Shown here piece by piece: positions 8,145-16,839 of a stretch of 64,000 nt of DNA. The first letter of the stretch is position 1. The number at the start of each line of letters is the position of its first letter. Source of the DNA: Marinibium conchae (lineage in GTDB: Bacteria > Pseudomonadota > Gammaproteobacteria > Enterobacterales > Alteromonadaceae); NCBI RefSeq assembly GCF_015595035.1, contig NZ_JADNRN010000002.1, forward strand, positions 1-64,000, read 5' to 3'. The notes beneath the pieces were generated by a model, which saw only the letters and a list, made by a program, of their open reading frames with translations, was not told the DNA's origin and searched no databases. Position numbers and translations under genes: made by a program.

Positions 8145-9570
8145 ACCATTTATCTTGAGGGGTTCGAAATAGCCATAGTTGCTGACCTTTAGTATTTTGC
8201 GCTAAGAAATAGTCTCGTTCGATAGGAGCGTCATCCCACCACCCTGATGAAATGCGTTCCGGGCCATTCAATATGGTCACTTTGCTTGTTAGGGGGATTG
8301 GTTCTGATAGAAGCAGGCCTGGTCGGTCATTAAAAAGAGAGGGCGCACTACTATCTTTTGTCTGACTTACTTTCAACTGGGAGCCACTCGACTGCTTTTC
8401 AGATAAATACTGGTTCACATTTTCAGGGCGATAGTCGTCGCAATACTCCAATAAATTTACCTTTTGTTTACCCAGCTTTGCTCGTAAGCGTGACAATAGG
8501 GTCATTGCTGCAACATGAGTACTTTTTTCACTAAAAAAATCACTTTCACAAATATCTGCTTTCTCTATTTTTTCACAGCATAAGGTAATACCGTAAACCG
8601 CTGAGCTAAGCGATATACTTTCAAAGCGAAGGGCGATAATATCGAGCCAATCAGCGCTTTTATAAAGCGGTAAAGCACTATTTATCACCTGCTCAATGGG
8701 CTCGTGCTCACGTTGATGGAGTTGCAGTGAAATATTTAGCGCTAATGCGTTTCGCACCAATAAATATGACTCTAAGCCATCAAGACAGCGCTTAATAACG
8801 GGTAATAATTTGTCAATCAACTGGATGTCGTAGAGTAGTTCAAGGTAGTCGCGGTAAGTTTCAGGGGGTTGATAAAAGCACAGCTTTACCGGTGCTTCAC
8901 CACGAAGCCCCGCAACAACGCTCACGCTGGCACGCGACAACCTACTTGCGAGTGCTGATATAGGCTGTATGAGTAAATTATCTAATGTTTTAATGCCTAC
9001 TCGGTGTAATTTCTCAATATCTTTTTCATCGATATCACTTAACTGCAATGTGCACTTCTGTAGCCGACTACGTATCACCTCTTTATTGTCACTGATGAAA
9101 CGCAGGTGATGCTTAGCCAATAATTTCGCTACGTTTACCGAGTATGCACTGGCGTAGTACATGCGGAAGTTGTATTTACTTAATACCTGTTCGAGCACAT
9201 GCCAATACTCAGCCAAACCGCCATATAGCTTTAGCATGTTTTGCGCACGTAAATAAATGCCATAGGGTTCGTCGATAGCAATATCAGAAGTCACTAGGTA
9301 CAAATCGTTTGCTAAGCGCTGAAGAGCTTGATTAGCGAACTCTTGTTTGTACTCAGTTATCACTAATTCATTCGACAATATACTGGCACTGGCTAGCCCC
9401 ATTCCTAAACTTAAGCCCAAATTCTGAGCGGCCTGATTTAGTTGCACAACCTGATTGCTGCGTGGCTCATATATAATGCTCGGCTTTGTATCTACTTCAT
9501 TTCTTTGAAGGTCGAGCTGTAAATTTGGAAGATACAAGTATATCCACAATGAAGAGGTGTCGAACTGCAT
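8122..9570 (-). CDS. imuB: ImuB, inactive Y-family polymerase-like adaptor
   Basis: ImuB belongs to the Y-family fold but acts as a hub linking DnaE2 and ImuA to the sliding clamp. Here the first catalytic aspartate of active Y-family enzymes is absent (WIYLYLPNLQLD, residues 9-20), while an acidic pair Asp100-Glu101 (AIDEPYG) remains at the position of the second catalytic motif. Residues about 160-210 include a helix-hairpin-helix-like thumb segment (LHRVGIKTLDNLL). A clamp-motif-like APSLF occurs at 409-413 in the C-terminal linker. It is the middle gene of imuA-imuB-dnaE2, 17 bp downstream of imuA and overlapping dnaE2. Confidence 0.92.
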   Translation of the reverse strand: MQFDTSSLWIYLYLPNLQLDLQRNEVDTKPSIIYEPRSNQVVQLNQAAQNLGLSLGMGLASASILSNELVITEYKQEFANQALQRLANDLYLVTSDIAIDEPYGIYLRAQNMLKLYGGLAEYWHVLEQVLSKYNFRMYYASAYSVNVAKLLAKHHLRFISDNKEVIRSRLQKCTLQLSDIDEKDIEKLHRVGIKTLDNLLIQPISALASRLSRASVSVVAGLRGEAPVKLCFYQPPETYRDYLELLYDIQLIDKLLPVIKRCLDGLESYLLVRNALALNISLQLHQREHEPIEQVINSALPLYKSADWLDIIALRFESISLSSAVYGITLCCEKIEKADICESDFFSEKSTHVAAMTLLSRLRAKLGKQKVNLLEYCDDYRPENVNQYLSEKQSSGSQLKVSQTKDSSAPSLFNDRPGLLLSEPIPLTSKVTILNGPERISSGWWDDAPIERDYFLAQNTKGQQLWLFRTPQDKWYVHGYFI

Positions 9571-9587
9571 ACGTAGTAAGGCCTTAT

Positions 9588-10277
9588 TTAATGCTTAGCA
9601 TGCAAAGCAATAACATTACTTTGTGAAGCTTGCCTACCTTGCCGCATAGGAGATCCTAACTTGGACTTAAACGGCAGCTTTACCTTAAATGGAGGTAAAG
9701 GCCAGCCTACTTTTTGTTTGTTGATTTTCACCTGTATTTGCTCGTTTTGACGTTGCAGTGACAAGGACAAGCTAACTGGCAGGTTATCGCTTTGTTGCTG
9801 CGTACTCGTGAAAAAGAAGTTTAAGCATTGGCCTTTAATTGCTGCTAACTCTAATTTTTTAGCTTGCAGTTGTTGCAATGTAGCCTGCCATATAAAAACA
9901 GCACTACACGCTCCGCTCTTAGCGCATTGCTCTGCACTCCATAAAGCTTCGTCACTGCTATCAGCTTGAATAATCAGTACCCGCTCTAGCGCTATGCCTT
10001 CGTTTAATAGAAACTCAGAGTTCAATAAATGTGGCGGTGTAATAAACACACATAAACGAGCGTCTTTTTGCATGTTCACCAAAGCAGGCAGTACTAAGCG
10101 AAGCTCGCCACAACCTGTTAAAGATGAAACATGCACAAGACCTGCCTGTGGAAAACCACCATGCAAAGCCTTATCCAACTTATGATAGCCCGTAGCAACG
10201 CGTTCCTTATGTTGATCTAGGCTAGAAGCTGTCCACACAAGTTGTTTTTTCTGTAAATCATGTAGAAGAGATTTCAT
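9588..10277 (-). CDS. imuA: ImuA, RecA-like translesion accessory protein
   Basis: First gene of the SOS mutagenesis cassette. ImuA is a RecA/SulA-related protein needed for DnaE2-dependent mutagenesis and thought to interact with RecA and ImuB. The 229-residue protein shows the RecA-like opening TGYHKLDKALHGGFPQAGLVH and a degenerate Walker-type loop SLTGCGELRLVLPAL. The C-terminal tail is basic. A LexA-box-like sequence ends 26 bp upstream of the ATG, so the three genes are expected to be DNA-damage inducible. Confidence 0.9.
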   Translation of the reverse strand: MKSLLHDLQKKQLVWTASSLDQHKERVATGYHKLDKALHGGFPQAGLVHVSSLTGCGELRLVLPALVNMQKDARLCVFITPPHLLNSEFLLNEGIALERVLIIQADSSDEALWSAEQCAKSGACSAVFIWQATLQQLQAKKLELAAIKGQCLNFFFTSTQQQSDNLPVSLSLSLQRQNEQIQVKINKQKVGWPLPPFKVKLPFKSKLGSPMRQGRQASQSNVIALHAKH

Positions 10278-10302
10278 CGCAACCTAATCATTATTAGCTT
10301 AT

Positions 10303-10318
10303 ATGTATATTTATACAG
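10303..10318 (-). promoter_or_regulatory. LexA (SOS) box upstream of imuA
   Basis: Read on the minus strand the 16-mer is CTGT-ATAAATAT-ACAT, differing by one base from the gammaproteobacterial LexA consensus CTGT-N8-ACAG and with the typical alternating AT centre. It lies 26-41 bp upstream of the imuA start codon, where repression of the imuA-imuB-dnaE2 operon would be expected. Confidence 0.8.
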
Positions 10319-10561
10319 TATAAATATTTATGTTTGATGATCAAGGAATTGTTTTGTTGAAGGCGTTTGAAGCCGCATTCTGAAAATTAAGCCAATGATT
10401 TGTATATTTATTTTTATAGAGCGAGAGCTTTTGTTGGTGAGTGTTTGTGGATTTAAGTACTTTGCATTTATTACATAGCTTGTTACTGTGTATTTACTCC
10501 ATACTAATTCGTAAATCTTATACGAGTTAAACTTAGTCTTTAAATAGCTTTCACGTTAGCT

Positions 10562-11785
10562 ATGAATAAGGATACCCTGCAACATATGAAAAATAGCAAA
10601 GCAAACTATTTGATTGTTTTATATGTTACCGAAGAAGAAAGTGACAAAGTTGTTTTCGATAAAGTTAATGAAAACTTTACTCATTGTCGAACTTGCTCAA
10701 GCCTTAAAGAGCTTTGTATGCTGTTGGTCGAAACTAGCACCCCCAAAATTTTGTTAATGACGGGCGATAGCTTAGAAAACAGCCTGATTAATTATTACCG
10801 CTGCTTGGATGCGGTATCCAATCGTAAAACTTGTCAACACAGAGTTGTATCCTTGATTCCTCGCAAATTTGAGAGGGAAGCATTTGAAGCTCACCGTTGT
10901 TTAGCGATTGATGATTACCTAGTCTCTCGGCCAATATTTGAACTGCACCGTATCGTTCTTATTTGTGAACATTTGCTAATAGAACTGGGAATTGCGGCAA
11001 ATAAAGGCATTCAGAATAAGGTGACAAGTGCTCTAAAGAATTTAGTTAATGACAAATATGCAGCATTAATAGAAAAAGCACTAAATAAAAAAGCGCTCAT
11101 GCAGCAAGAATTTGAAAATACGATCAGTGAGATTGAGTCGAGCTTAGATGATGCGGCAGCTAAAATTCAAAAGCACCAAAGTGTTAAACTTGATATAGAA
11201 AAACTAAGAGAGACACTTTCATCAATAAAATCAGATGAAATTCGCCCTGAGTTGTTAATGTTGCAACAAAAAACGATTTCTTTGTTAGAGAAGGCAATCG
11301 ATCAAGATGATACGAATAAAGATGAAGAGCAAGCAGATACACAAACTCCGGAATTTAATCGCCTGTACAAACAGGACGTGGATGTTGAAAAGCTACTCAG
11401 CCGTGACGGAAAACCGAAAGTCTTGTTAGTTGAAGATGATCTCATCAGCCAGCAACTTACTTTACGCTTATTGCATGCATATGAAATAGATGTAGAGGTT
11501 GCTAAAAATGGGCGAGTTGCTTTGGCAAATATTAGCACCTGTAAGTATGACCTAATTTTGATGGATATTAATTTACCAGATACAAACGGTATTTATATTG
11601 TAAGTCAGACACAAAATCACGCTAATATAAACCACAATACACCTGTGATCATGTTAACCGGTATGAAACAAAAAAGTACTGTGAAAGAAGCACTGGAGCG
11701 AGGAGCAAAGGGTTACGTTGTTAAGCCAATTACCAAATCAACGATCAGTAAAATACTCACTAAATTTGCTCTAATTGATAATTAG
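10562..11785 (+). CDS. Response regulator with N-terminal receiver-like domain, coiled coil and C-terminal REC
   Basis: The C-terminal 285-405 is a canonical receiver domain: acidic pocket Glu291-Asp292-Asp293, phosphoacceptor Asp335 (LILMDINLP), Thr366 and Lys388 (VVKPI). The N-terminal 130 residues are receiver-like in secondary structure (ANYLIVLYV at 14-22, KILLMTGDS at 62-70) but lack a clear phosphorylation aspartate. Residues about 150-250 are strongly helical and charged and probably form a coiled coil. There is no output domain, so it likely acts by protein-protein contact. Met10 is an alternative start. The convergent neighbour is an EAL-HDOD protein, which may belong to the same pathway; no dedicated kinase is adjacent. 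Confidence 0.8.
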   Translation: MNKDTLQHMKNSKANYLIVLYVTEEESDKVVFDKVNENFTHCRTCSSLKELCMLLVETSTPKILLMTGDSLENSLINYYRCLDAVSNRKTCQHRVVSLIPRKFEREAFEAHRCLAIDDYLVSRPIFELHRIVLICEHLLIELGIAANKGIQNKVTSALKNLVNDKYAALIEKALNKKALMQQEFENTISEIESSLDDAAAKIQKHQSVKLDIEKLRETLSSIKSDEIRPELLMLQQKTISLLEKAIDQDDTNKDEEQADTQTPEFNRLYKQDVDVEKLLSRDGKPKVLLVEDDLISQQLTLRLLHAYEIDVEVAKNGRVALANISTCKYDLILMDINLPDTNGIYIVSQTQNHANINHNTPVIMLTGMKQKSTVKEALERGAKGYVVKPITKSTISKILTKFALIDN

Positions 11786-11849
11786 AAGGGTAAATGCACA
11801 TATGGTCTTTAACAAGAACCACTGGTCTTAAACTAGTAGATTTAACTCA

Positions 11850-13076
11850 TTACAAACTGCTCTGCATCTGATTTGCCCATGCTGCTGCTTCGTAATACAT
11901 GCTGAATAGGTCCTCATTCGAGGTATTAATTTTTTTGGCAAACTCATCAATCTTTCTCCAATCAGCAGTTTCAAATGCAACACATAGCTGGAACTGCTGG
12001 GCTAGCTCATCCTCAACTTCTCGTTTGCATAACACATCGGTGATGATCTCGCTGAAGGGTAACTTTTCTAAGACTTGTTCCATGGGCATGTCGAGCAAGG
12101 CATCGGTGCGTGAAAATAAGCCCAAGATAAAGCTATTGGGTGGATCTTCAGACTGCCCCATTTTAGTATTGATTAACTTACAAAACTGGGCTCGCGTAAG
12201 GCTAGATAGCAAAAGATCTTCAGGTTTGTTGCCCTTGAGGTTGGCTAAGGTGAGTAGCGCAATGAACTTCTTTAGTTCAACGTGGCCCAAAAACTTCAAG
12301 GCATGAGAAAGTGATTCAATTTTATTACGTTTGTTTACGCTAGGGTTGTTAATAAAACGCATTAGCTTGAAGGTAAGCCCAAGGTCTCTTTCAAAAATCT
12401 CTGTGATTTTTGCTACATCAAGCTCAGTTGACACGCTAATACGCAAAAGCTCTATCACTGAATTAACCGACACATCAATATGCTTGTGCTTGACTACTTC
12501 TGGTTTCGATAGAAAATAGCCTTGAAAATAATGAAACCCCGCTGCTTTAAAGCGTTCAAATTCCTCGTGGGTTTCTACCCGTTCAGCAATGAGTATTTTG
12601 CCTTCATCAGCAAACTGCTGAAGCCTTTTAACAATCACGGGGTTATCTAAATCGATTACTTCCACCTCAAATTTAATAAAGTGAATATAGGGCATCAATG
12701 CTTCCCAGTGCTCTGAAAAATCATAATCATCGAGGGCCATTTTATAGCCTAACTCGTTAATTTGAGCACAAGCTTTTACGAGCTCATCAGTGACTGCTAC
12801 GGTTTCAACGATTTCAATAACGACATTTTGGGGATCGAGAGTTGATGGGAAGCGATAGATCAGGGTGTCGGTATGAAAATTAATAAATGCAGGTTTGTTA
12901 AAGGTAATGTTTTCAACGCCAATACTCAGATGGCTGGATGCAAGCATACTGCTAGTTGCTTCATCAGGGGAAATATCTGGAAAGCAGTTCTTAATGCCAT
13001 CTCTGAACAATAGTTCATAGCCATATACGCGTTTTTCGGTGTCGTAAATTGCTTGTCGAGCTACATATGCAAACAT
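11850..13076 (-). CDS. Degenerate EAL-HDOD signalling protein (YuxH/CdgJ-like)
   Basis: Residues 1-200 follow an EAL phosphodiesterase fold with several altered active-site motifs: the EAL tripeptide is Glu21-Leu-Leu, the DDFGTG loop is DDYDFS (116-121), and IKID is IKFE (134-137), although AERVE (164-168) and QGYFLSKP remain. This pattern predicts loss of c-di-GMP hydrolysis. Residues about 200-400 form a HDOD domain (VNSVIELLRIS, DLGLTFKLMRFIN, SLSHALKFLG). Proteins of this architecture act in motility and biofilm control in Vibrio and relatives through protein contacts. It is convergent with the response regulator at 10562, separated by 64 bp. Confidence 0.88.
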   Translation of the reverse strand: MFAYVARQAIYDTEKRVYGYELLFRDGIKNCFPDISPDEATSSMLASSHLSIGVENITFNKPAFINFHTDTLIYRFPSTLDPQNVVIEIVETVAVTDELVKACAQINELGYKMALDDYDFSEHWEALMPYIHFIKFEVEVIDLDNPVIVKRLQQFADEGKILIAERVETHEEFERFKAAGFHYFQGYFLSKPEVVKHKHIDVSVNSVIELLRISVSTELDVAKITEIFERDLGLTFKLMRFINNPSVNKRNKIESLSHALKFLGHVELKKFIALLTLANLKGNKPEDLLLSSLTRAQFCKLINTKMGQSEDPPNSFILGLFSRTDALLDMPMEQVLEKLPFSEIITDVLCKREVEDELAQQFQLCVAFETADWRKIDEFAKKINTSNEDLFSMYYEAAAWANQMQSSL

Positions 13077-13328
13077 TGATTACCTTTTGTAATACGTTGT
13101 TACTGGAAGAATATAAACATGTATCGACCAAATAAGGAATAGGGCAAGCCCTAAATTCGGCAACTTTGCTCTTTTATTGTGCACTTAGCGCACAATAAAC
13201 AACCTTGCTCTTATAAACAAAGTTCATTACATTAAATCTAAGCTACATCATGAATACAAAATTAGACTTTACGCTATTTTTGTTAGCCCAAACAACACCA
13301 CGCCAACATCGACAAGGACTTAGCATTT

Positions 13329-14906
13329 ATGGCTTCACCATCCTCAGTTAAAAGAGAACCGCAGCCAGCTCGAAACACAGATGCATCATCATCTAGTGTC
13401 AATCTTGGTCGGCTATTTCTTGGTTTATTAGGTGTAGGCTCAGGTAGTTCTGTACTTGCCTTTTTAAGCGGCGATGAAAGTAATAAAAGCGATATGCTGC
13501 AGCCAACACTTGGTGAGTTTCTGTCTCATAATGTAGGGCGTGTTATCGACGGCTATCAGCATATTGTGACTTTCTTTGCTAGCATGGATCTAAGCACTGC
13601 TGGGAGTTTAGCCGCAGTTACTCTTGCTCTGTTTGCTAAACTTTATAATCGTCGAATAACCACCACAGTGGCACAAAAACAATACTTCGACGGTAGCACA
13701 GCTGGGGCCATTCCTCATACTAGAATTGGTTACAGTGATCGTATGTCTTACATTATGGGTGAGCTTGCGGAACTCGCTTATATACCCGCAGAAAATGTGT
13801 CTCATGCACTTGCCCCAGTGATAAATCCATTACGTGAGTGGCAGCAAGGAGCTGAATTGAGTGAACAAAAGCAAACCCAGCTAAATCAACTTTTAGATTC
13901 ATTTTCCTTTCCTCAAAGTTCTTATCAGGATGCACTATTAGCGGGCTTGCGCAAAGGTGAGCTAGAGTATGTTGGCCCGTATTTAAGCAACCAAACGGTA
14001 GACTTAACGCAGCACCAAACACCCAATATTATCAGCAAGCTTAGCGCCCAGGGTTATGTGAGTTTACATAGAAATATCGACACGAAGAAAAGCTTTATTG
14101 TTGTTGCCTTTCGTGGTTCCGAAGTTAATGTTGAGGATTGGTTAACGAATGCTAATGCAAAACCACTTGCTGACGATGAATTAGCGGCTGCAGATGCCAA
14201 ACTGACTTCCTTGCGTGAAAAATATGGCTTCACTATCAGTAATAATAGAATAGGCCGAGTGCATAGTGGCTTCTATGGTGCGTTTTTAGCTTTGGCGCCC
14301 CAGCTAATGAAAAATATCTACGAAGCTAAGCAAGCCTTAGGGCATGAACACTGCCCGGTTTTCTTCACAGGGCATTCTTTAGGCGGCGCTATTGCTACGA
14401 TTGCGGCACGAGAGTTGCTTCCCGATAGTAACGGTGCCGTTTATAGCTTTGGTGCGCCCCGAGTCGCTGACTACAACTACTTCAACGGTATGAAGACACC
14501 CATATTTCGTATCGTCAATTCCAGCGATGTTGTACCTCGAGTGCCACCGGGGGTTTTTGCTCCCATTTTTAAGCTGCCCATATATGCTGTGCGGTGGATA
14601 TTTGCAATTCGCCAAGGAGTCGAAAATAAACAACATCCGTTTATTGCTAATGTATTAGCGAAGGCTGAACAATTTTTTGATGATCTGTCTTACTACCGCC
14701 ATTATGGCGATTTACGGTATTTAACCGACGTTGCTGATTCGAAAGAAATTAAGCCTGATATTTTGAGTAACCCATCGAAATTTGATCAAATATTTTGGTT
14801 CTGCACATCAGTCGGCGCATCGTTTGGCAAACCGGTGAGAAGTCATTCCATGCAAATTTATCGAAATAAACTGAAAAATATTGCGTTGGCTAGAAACAGC
14901 CAATAG
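13329..14906 (+). CDS. Class 3 lipase-like alpha/beta hydrolase
   Basis: A lipase_3 domain occupies about 235-470. The nucleophile elbow is GHSLGG with Ser350, the acid is Asp400 in SSDVVPRVPP, and the expected histidine is His456 or near it (YRHYGD). FRGSE (261-265) supplies the oxyanion region. Such enzymes cleave acylglycerols or related esters. The N-terminal 110 residues contain two hydrophobic stretches (27-47 and 93-104) and are Ser-rich at the start, without a classical signal peptide, so membrane association is possible. A hairpin right after the stop codon ends the transcript. A ribosome binding site aagga lies about ten bases upstream of the ATG. Confidence 0.85.
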   Translation: MASPSSVKREPQPARNTDASSSSVNLGRLFLGLLGVGSGSSVLAFLSGDESNKSDMLQPTLGEFLSHNVGRVIDGYQHIVTFFASMDLSTAGSLAAVTLALFAKLYNRRITTTVAQKQYFDGSTAGAIPHTRIGYSDRMSYIMGELAELAYIPAENVSHALAPVINPLREWQQGAELSEQKQTQLNQLLDSFSFPQSSYQDALLAGLRKGELEYVGPYLSNQTVDLTQHQTPNIISKLSAQGYVSLHRNIDTKKSFIVVAFRGSEVNVEDWLTNANAKPLADDELAAADAKLTSLREKYGFTISNNRIGRVHSGFYGAFLALAPQLMKNIYEAKQALGHEHCPVFFTGHSLGGAIATIAARELLPDSNGAVYSFGAPRVADYNYFNGMKTPIFRIVNSSDVVPRVPPGVFAPIFKLPIYAVRWIFAIRQGVENKQHPFIANVLAKAEQFFDDLSYYRHYGDLRYLTDVADSKEIKPDILSNPSKFDQIFWFCTSVGASFGKPVRSHSMQIYRNKLKNIALARNSQ

Positions 14907-14910
14907 GAGA

Positions 14911-14930
14911 TAAGCCTCGATTGAGGCTTA
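14911..14930. terminator. Hairpin between convergent lipase and small ORF
   Basis: Perfect 8 bp stem taagcctc / gaggctta with a four-base loop, four bases after the lipase stop codon and directly before the stop of the small minus-strand ORF. There is no long T-run on either side, so it may act as a weak bidirectional terminator or an mRNA-end stabiliser. Confidence 0.55.
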
Positions 14931-15107
14931 TTAAGACATCTTGATATTATGTTTTTTGCAATATAGCACTAAGTCTACTTGCTGTTCGAAGGCGCGCTCT
15001 AACATGTCGCGAGCATGACTTGCGACATCTCGGTTATCATCTTTCAGTAACTCAACCCAAGTTTTAACAAGGGCAAGTGGTGGAGCAGATAAAGCTTGTT
15101 GTGGCAT
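14931..15107 (-). CDS. Small hypothetical protein (58 aa)
   Basis: This short ORF begins MPQQALSAPPLALVKTWVEL and ends CKKHNIKMS. It is mostly helical and charged, with no signal or membrane segment, which suggests a small cytosolic protein. The codon use is like that of the neighbours, and no competing ORF explains this part of the 484 bp gap between the lipase and the transporter. The ribosome binding site is weak (cgagaac). I do not recognise a family. It is convergent with the lipase and shares its hairpin terminator. Confidence 0.55.
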   Translation of the reverse strand: MPQQALSAPPLALVKTWVELLKDDNRDVASHARDMLERAFEQQVDLVLYCKKHNIKMS

Positions 15108-15316
15108 ATAGTTCTCGTTGGCACTATTGTGAGCAAGTTGAGTTTAATAATCTTTGCTTGCTGGTGCGATTAATCAGCCGCTAAGTTTACACCGTGTTAA
15201 AAACGATGCGCAATTAGAAAATGGTGAAACTTTTATTACTAAATGTTTCTGAATATTCTTTCTTGATAAAAGTGAATATTAAATCAACGATTCGTTCTAA
15301 TATTTGAATGTAACGC

Positions 15317-15322
15317 TATAAT
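15317..15322 (+). promoter_or_regulatory. Candidate -10 element upstream of the YfcC-like transporter
   Basis: A perfect TATAAT lies 69 bp before the transporter start. No good -35 hexamer is found at the standard distance (about gttcta at 15294), so the promoter may be weak or activator dependent. The rest of 15108-15390 is AT-rich and shows no other gene. Confidence 0.35.
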
Positions 15323-15390
15323 CGTAGTTAATAAGAGCTTGCATATCGCTTTGAGCGCTAACCAGACATTACTTAGAAAATAAAATAATC

Positions 15391-16806
15391 ATGAAAAAAG
15401 AATTCAATGTTCCTCATACTTTAGTACTTTTGCTAGGCATGATGCTGGTGGCTTATATCGCTACTTGGCTAGTGCCTCAGGGCTTTTTTGATACGGTCAC
15501 GCTGGAAAACGGCCGTGAAGCAGTTGTTGCTGGCACTTACAGCCTTTCTACAACACAAGTACATCTATCTCCTCTCGATTTTTTAGTAGCGATACCGCGT
15601 GCGCTTGCCGCAGCCCAAGATGTTATTTTCTTCGTATTTATTGTGGGTGGCGTATTGGCAATTGCCAGAGCAACAGGAGCAATTGACGCTTTAATTGGCA
15701 GCTTGTTAAAGGGCTTTGGGCATAAGCCATACATGCTCATATTTATGGTTATTTTTGTCTTTGCTCTGGCTTCAGGTGCTATTGGCACTGCAGGTGAATA
15801 TATTCCCTTTGTACTTATTCTTGTTGGCTTGTGTAAAGCGATGCGTTTAGATGCCATGACCGCAGTTGGTATGGTGGTTACTGGCTACGGTATTGGTTAT
15901 GGGGTATCTGCCTTTAGCCCATTTACCGTTATGGTGGCACAAAAAGTCGCAGGTGTACCTTTGTATTCAGGCATTGAGCTGCGTCTCGCTATTTTTCTTC
16001 CCTTCGTGTTGATCGGTTTTCATCATGTGTGGAAATACGCAAAAATGGTCCAGGCTGATCCGTCGAGGTCGTATGTTAAAGATGTCGCATGTCCCTTAGG
16101 CGATAACGAATTGCATGATTACCCAGCATTGAATATTCGTCATAAGCTTATTTTACTTGGCTTGGTCGTCACAGTGGGCGCAGCAGTGTGGGGAATCTCT
16201 ACCAAAGGCTGGTATTTGTATGAACTTGGCGCCCTGTTTATTTTGTGGGGTATTTTTACCGCAGTGGTAGGTAAGTTAAGCCCTGATACGGCTTCAAATA
16301 AGTTTATTGAAGGTGTTCAAGATCTCGCAACAACGGCAATTTTGATTGGTGTCGCGCGAGGGATTGCACTGATAATGGAAGACGGGCAAATACTACATAC
16401 TCTTGTGTATGGAATGTCGGAACCTCTTTCCTATCTCGGTGCAGAGCTTGCTGCTGTCGGTATGTTTGCCATGCAAACATTGCTTAACTTATTCATTCCG
16501 TCGGGCAGTGGCCAGGCTTATGTCACCATGCCCTTGATGGCGCCGGTGGGCGATTTAATTGGTGTCAATCGCCAAATTGCAGTGTTGGCTTACCAGTTTG
16601 GTGATGGCTTCTCGAATATGATCATTCCAACCAATGCGGTTTTAATGGGCATTATCGGTATGGCGGGTGTGCCATATCATGCATGGTTTAAATTCTGTTT
16701 TCCGCTTATTTTAAAGCTTATGTTTGCCGCTTCAATCGTGTTAGTGCTAGCGGTCGTTTTCGACTACGGTGCTGATGTGCAACCTGTATTAAACAGCCTC
16801 AATTGA
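15391..16806 (+). CDS. YfcC family membrane transporter
   Basis: A 471-residue polytopic inner membrane protein with about 11-12 hydrophobic segments, starting MKKEFNVPHTLVLLLGMM. Features typical of the YfcC/anaerobic C4-dicarboxylate-carrier-like superfamily include GTAGEYIPFVLILVGL near 130 and NLFIPSGSGQAYVTMPLM near 370, a re-entrant-loop-like segment. Substrate in this family is uncertain; amino acids, peptides or dicarboxylates have been suggested. The M24 aminopeptidase gene begins 33 bp downstream on the same strand, which favours uptake of a small peptide or proline-containing compound. Confidence 0.85.
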   Translation: MKKEFNVPHTLVLLLGMMLVAYIATWLVPQGFFDTVTLENGREAVVAGTYSLSTTQVHLSPLDFLVAIPRALAAAQDVIFFVFIVGGVLAIARATGAIDALIGSLLKGFGHKPYMLIFMVIFVFALASGAIGTAGEYIPFVLILVGLCKAMRLDAMTAVGMVVTGYGIGYGVSAFSPFTVMVAQKVAGVPLYSGIELRLAIFLPFVLIGFHHVWKYAKMVQADPSRSYVKDVACPLGDNELHDYPALNIRHKLILLGLVVTVGAAVWGISTKGWYLYELGALFILWGIFTAVVGKLSPDTASNKFIEGVQDLATTAILIGVARGIALIMEDGQILHTLVYGMSEPLSYLGAELAAVGMFAMQTLLNLFIPSGSGQAYVTMPLMAPVGDLIGVNRQIAVLAYQFGDGFSNMIIPTNAVLMGIIGMAGVPYHAWFKFCFPLILKLMFAASIVLVLAVVFDYGADVQPVLNSLN

Positions 16807-16839
16807 TTTAACGCTATTAGCAATGAATAAGGATGATAT

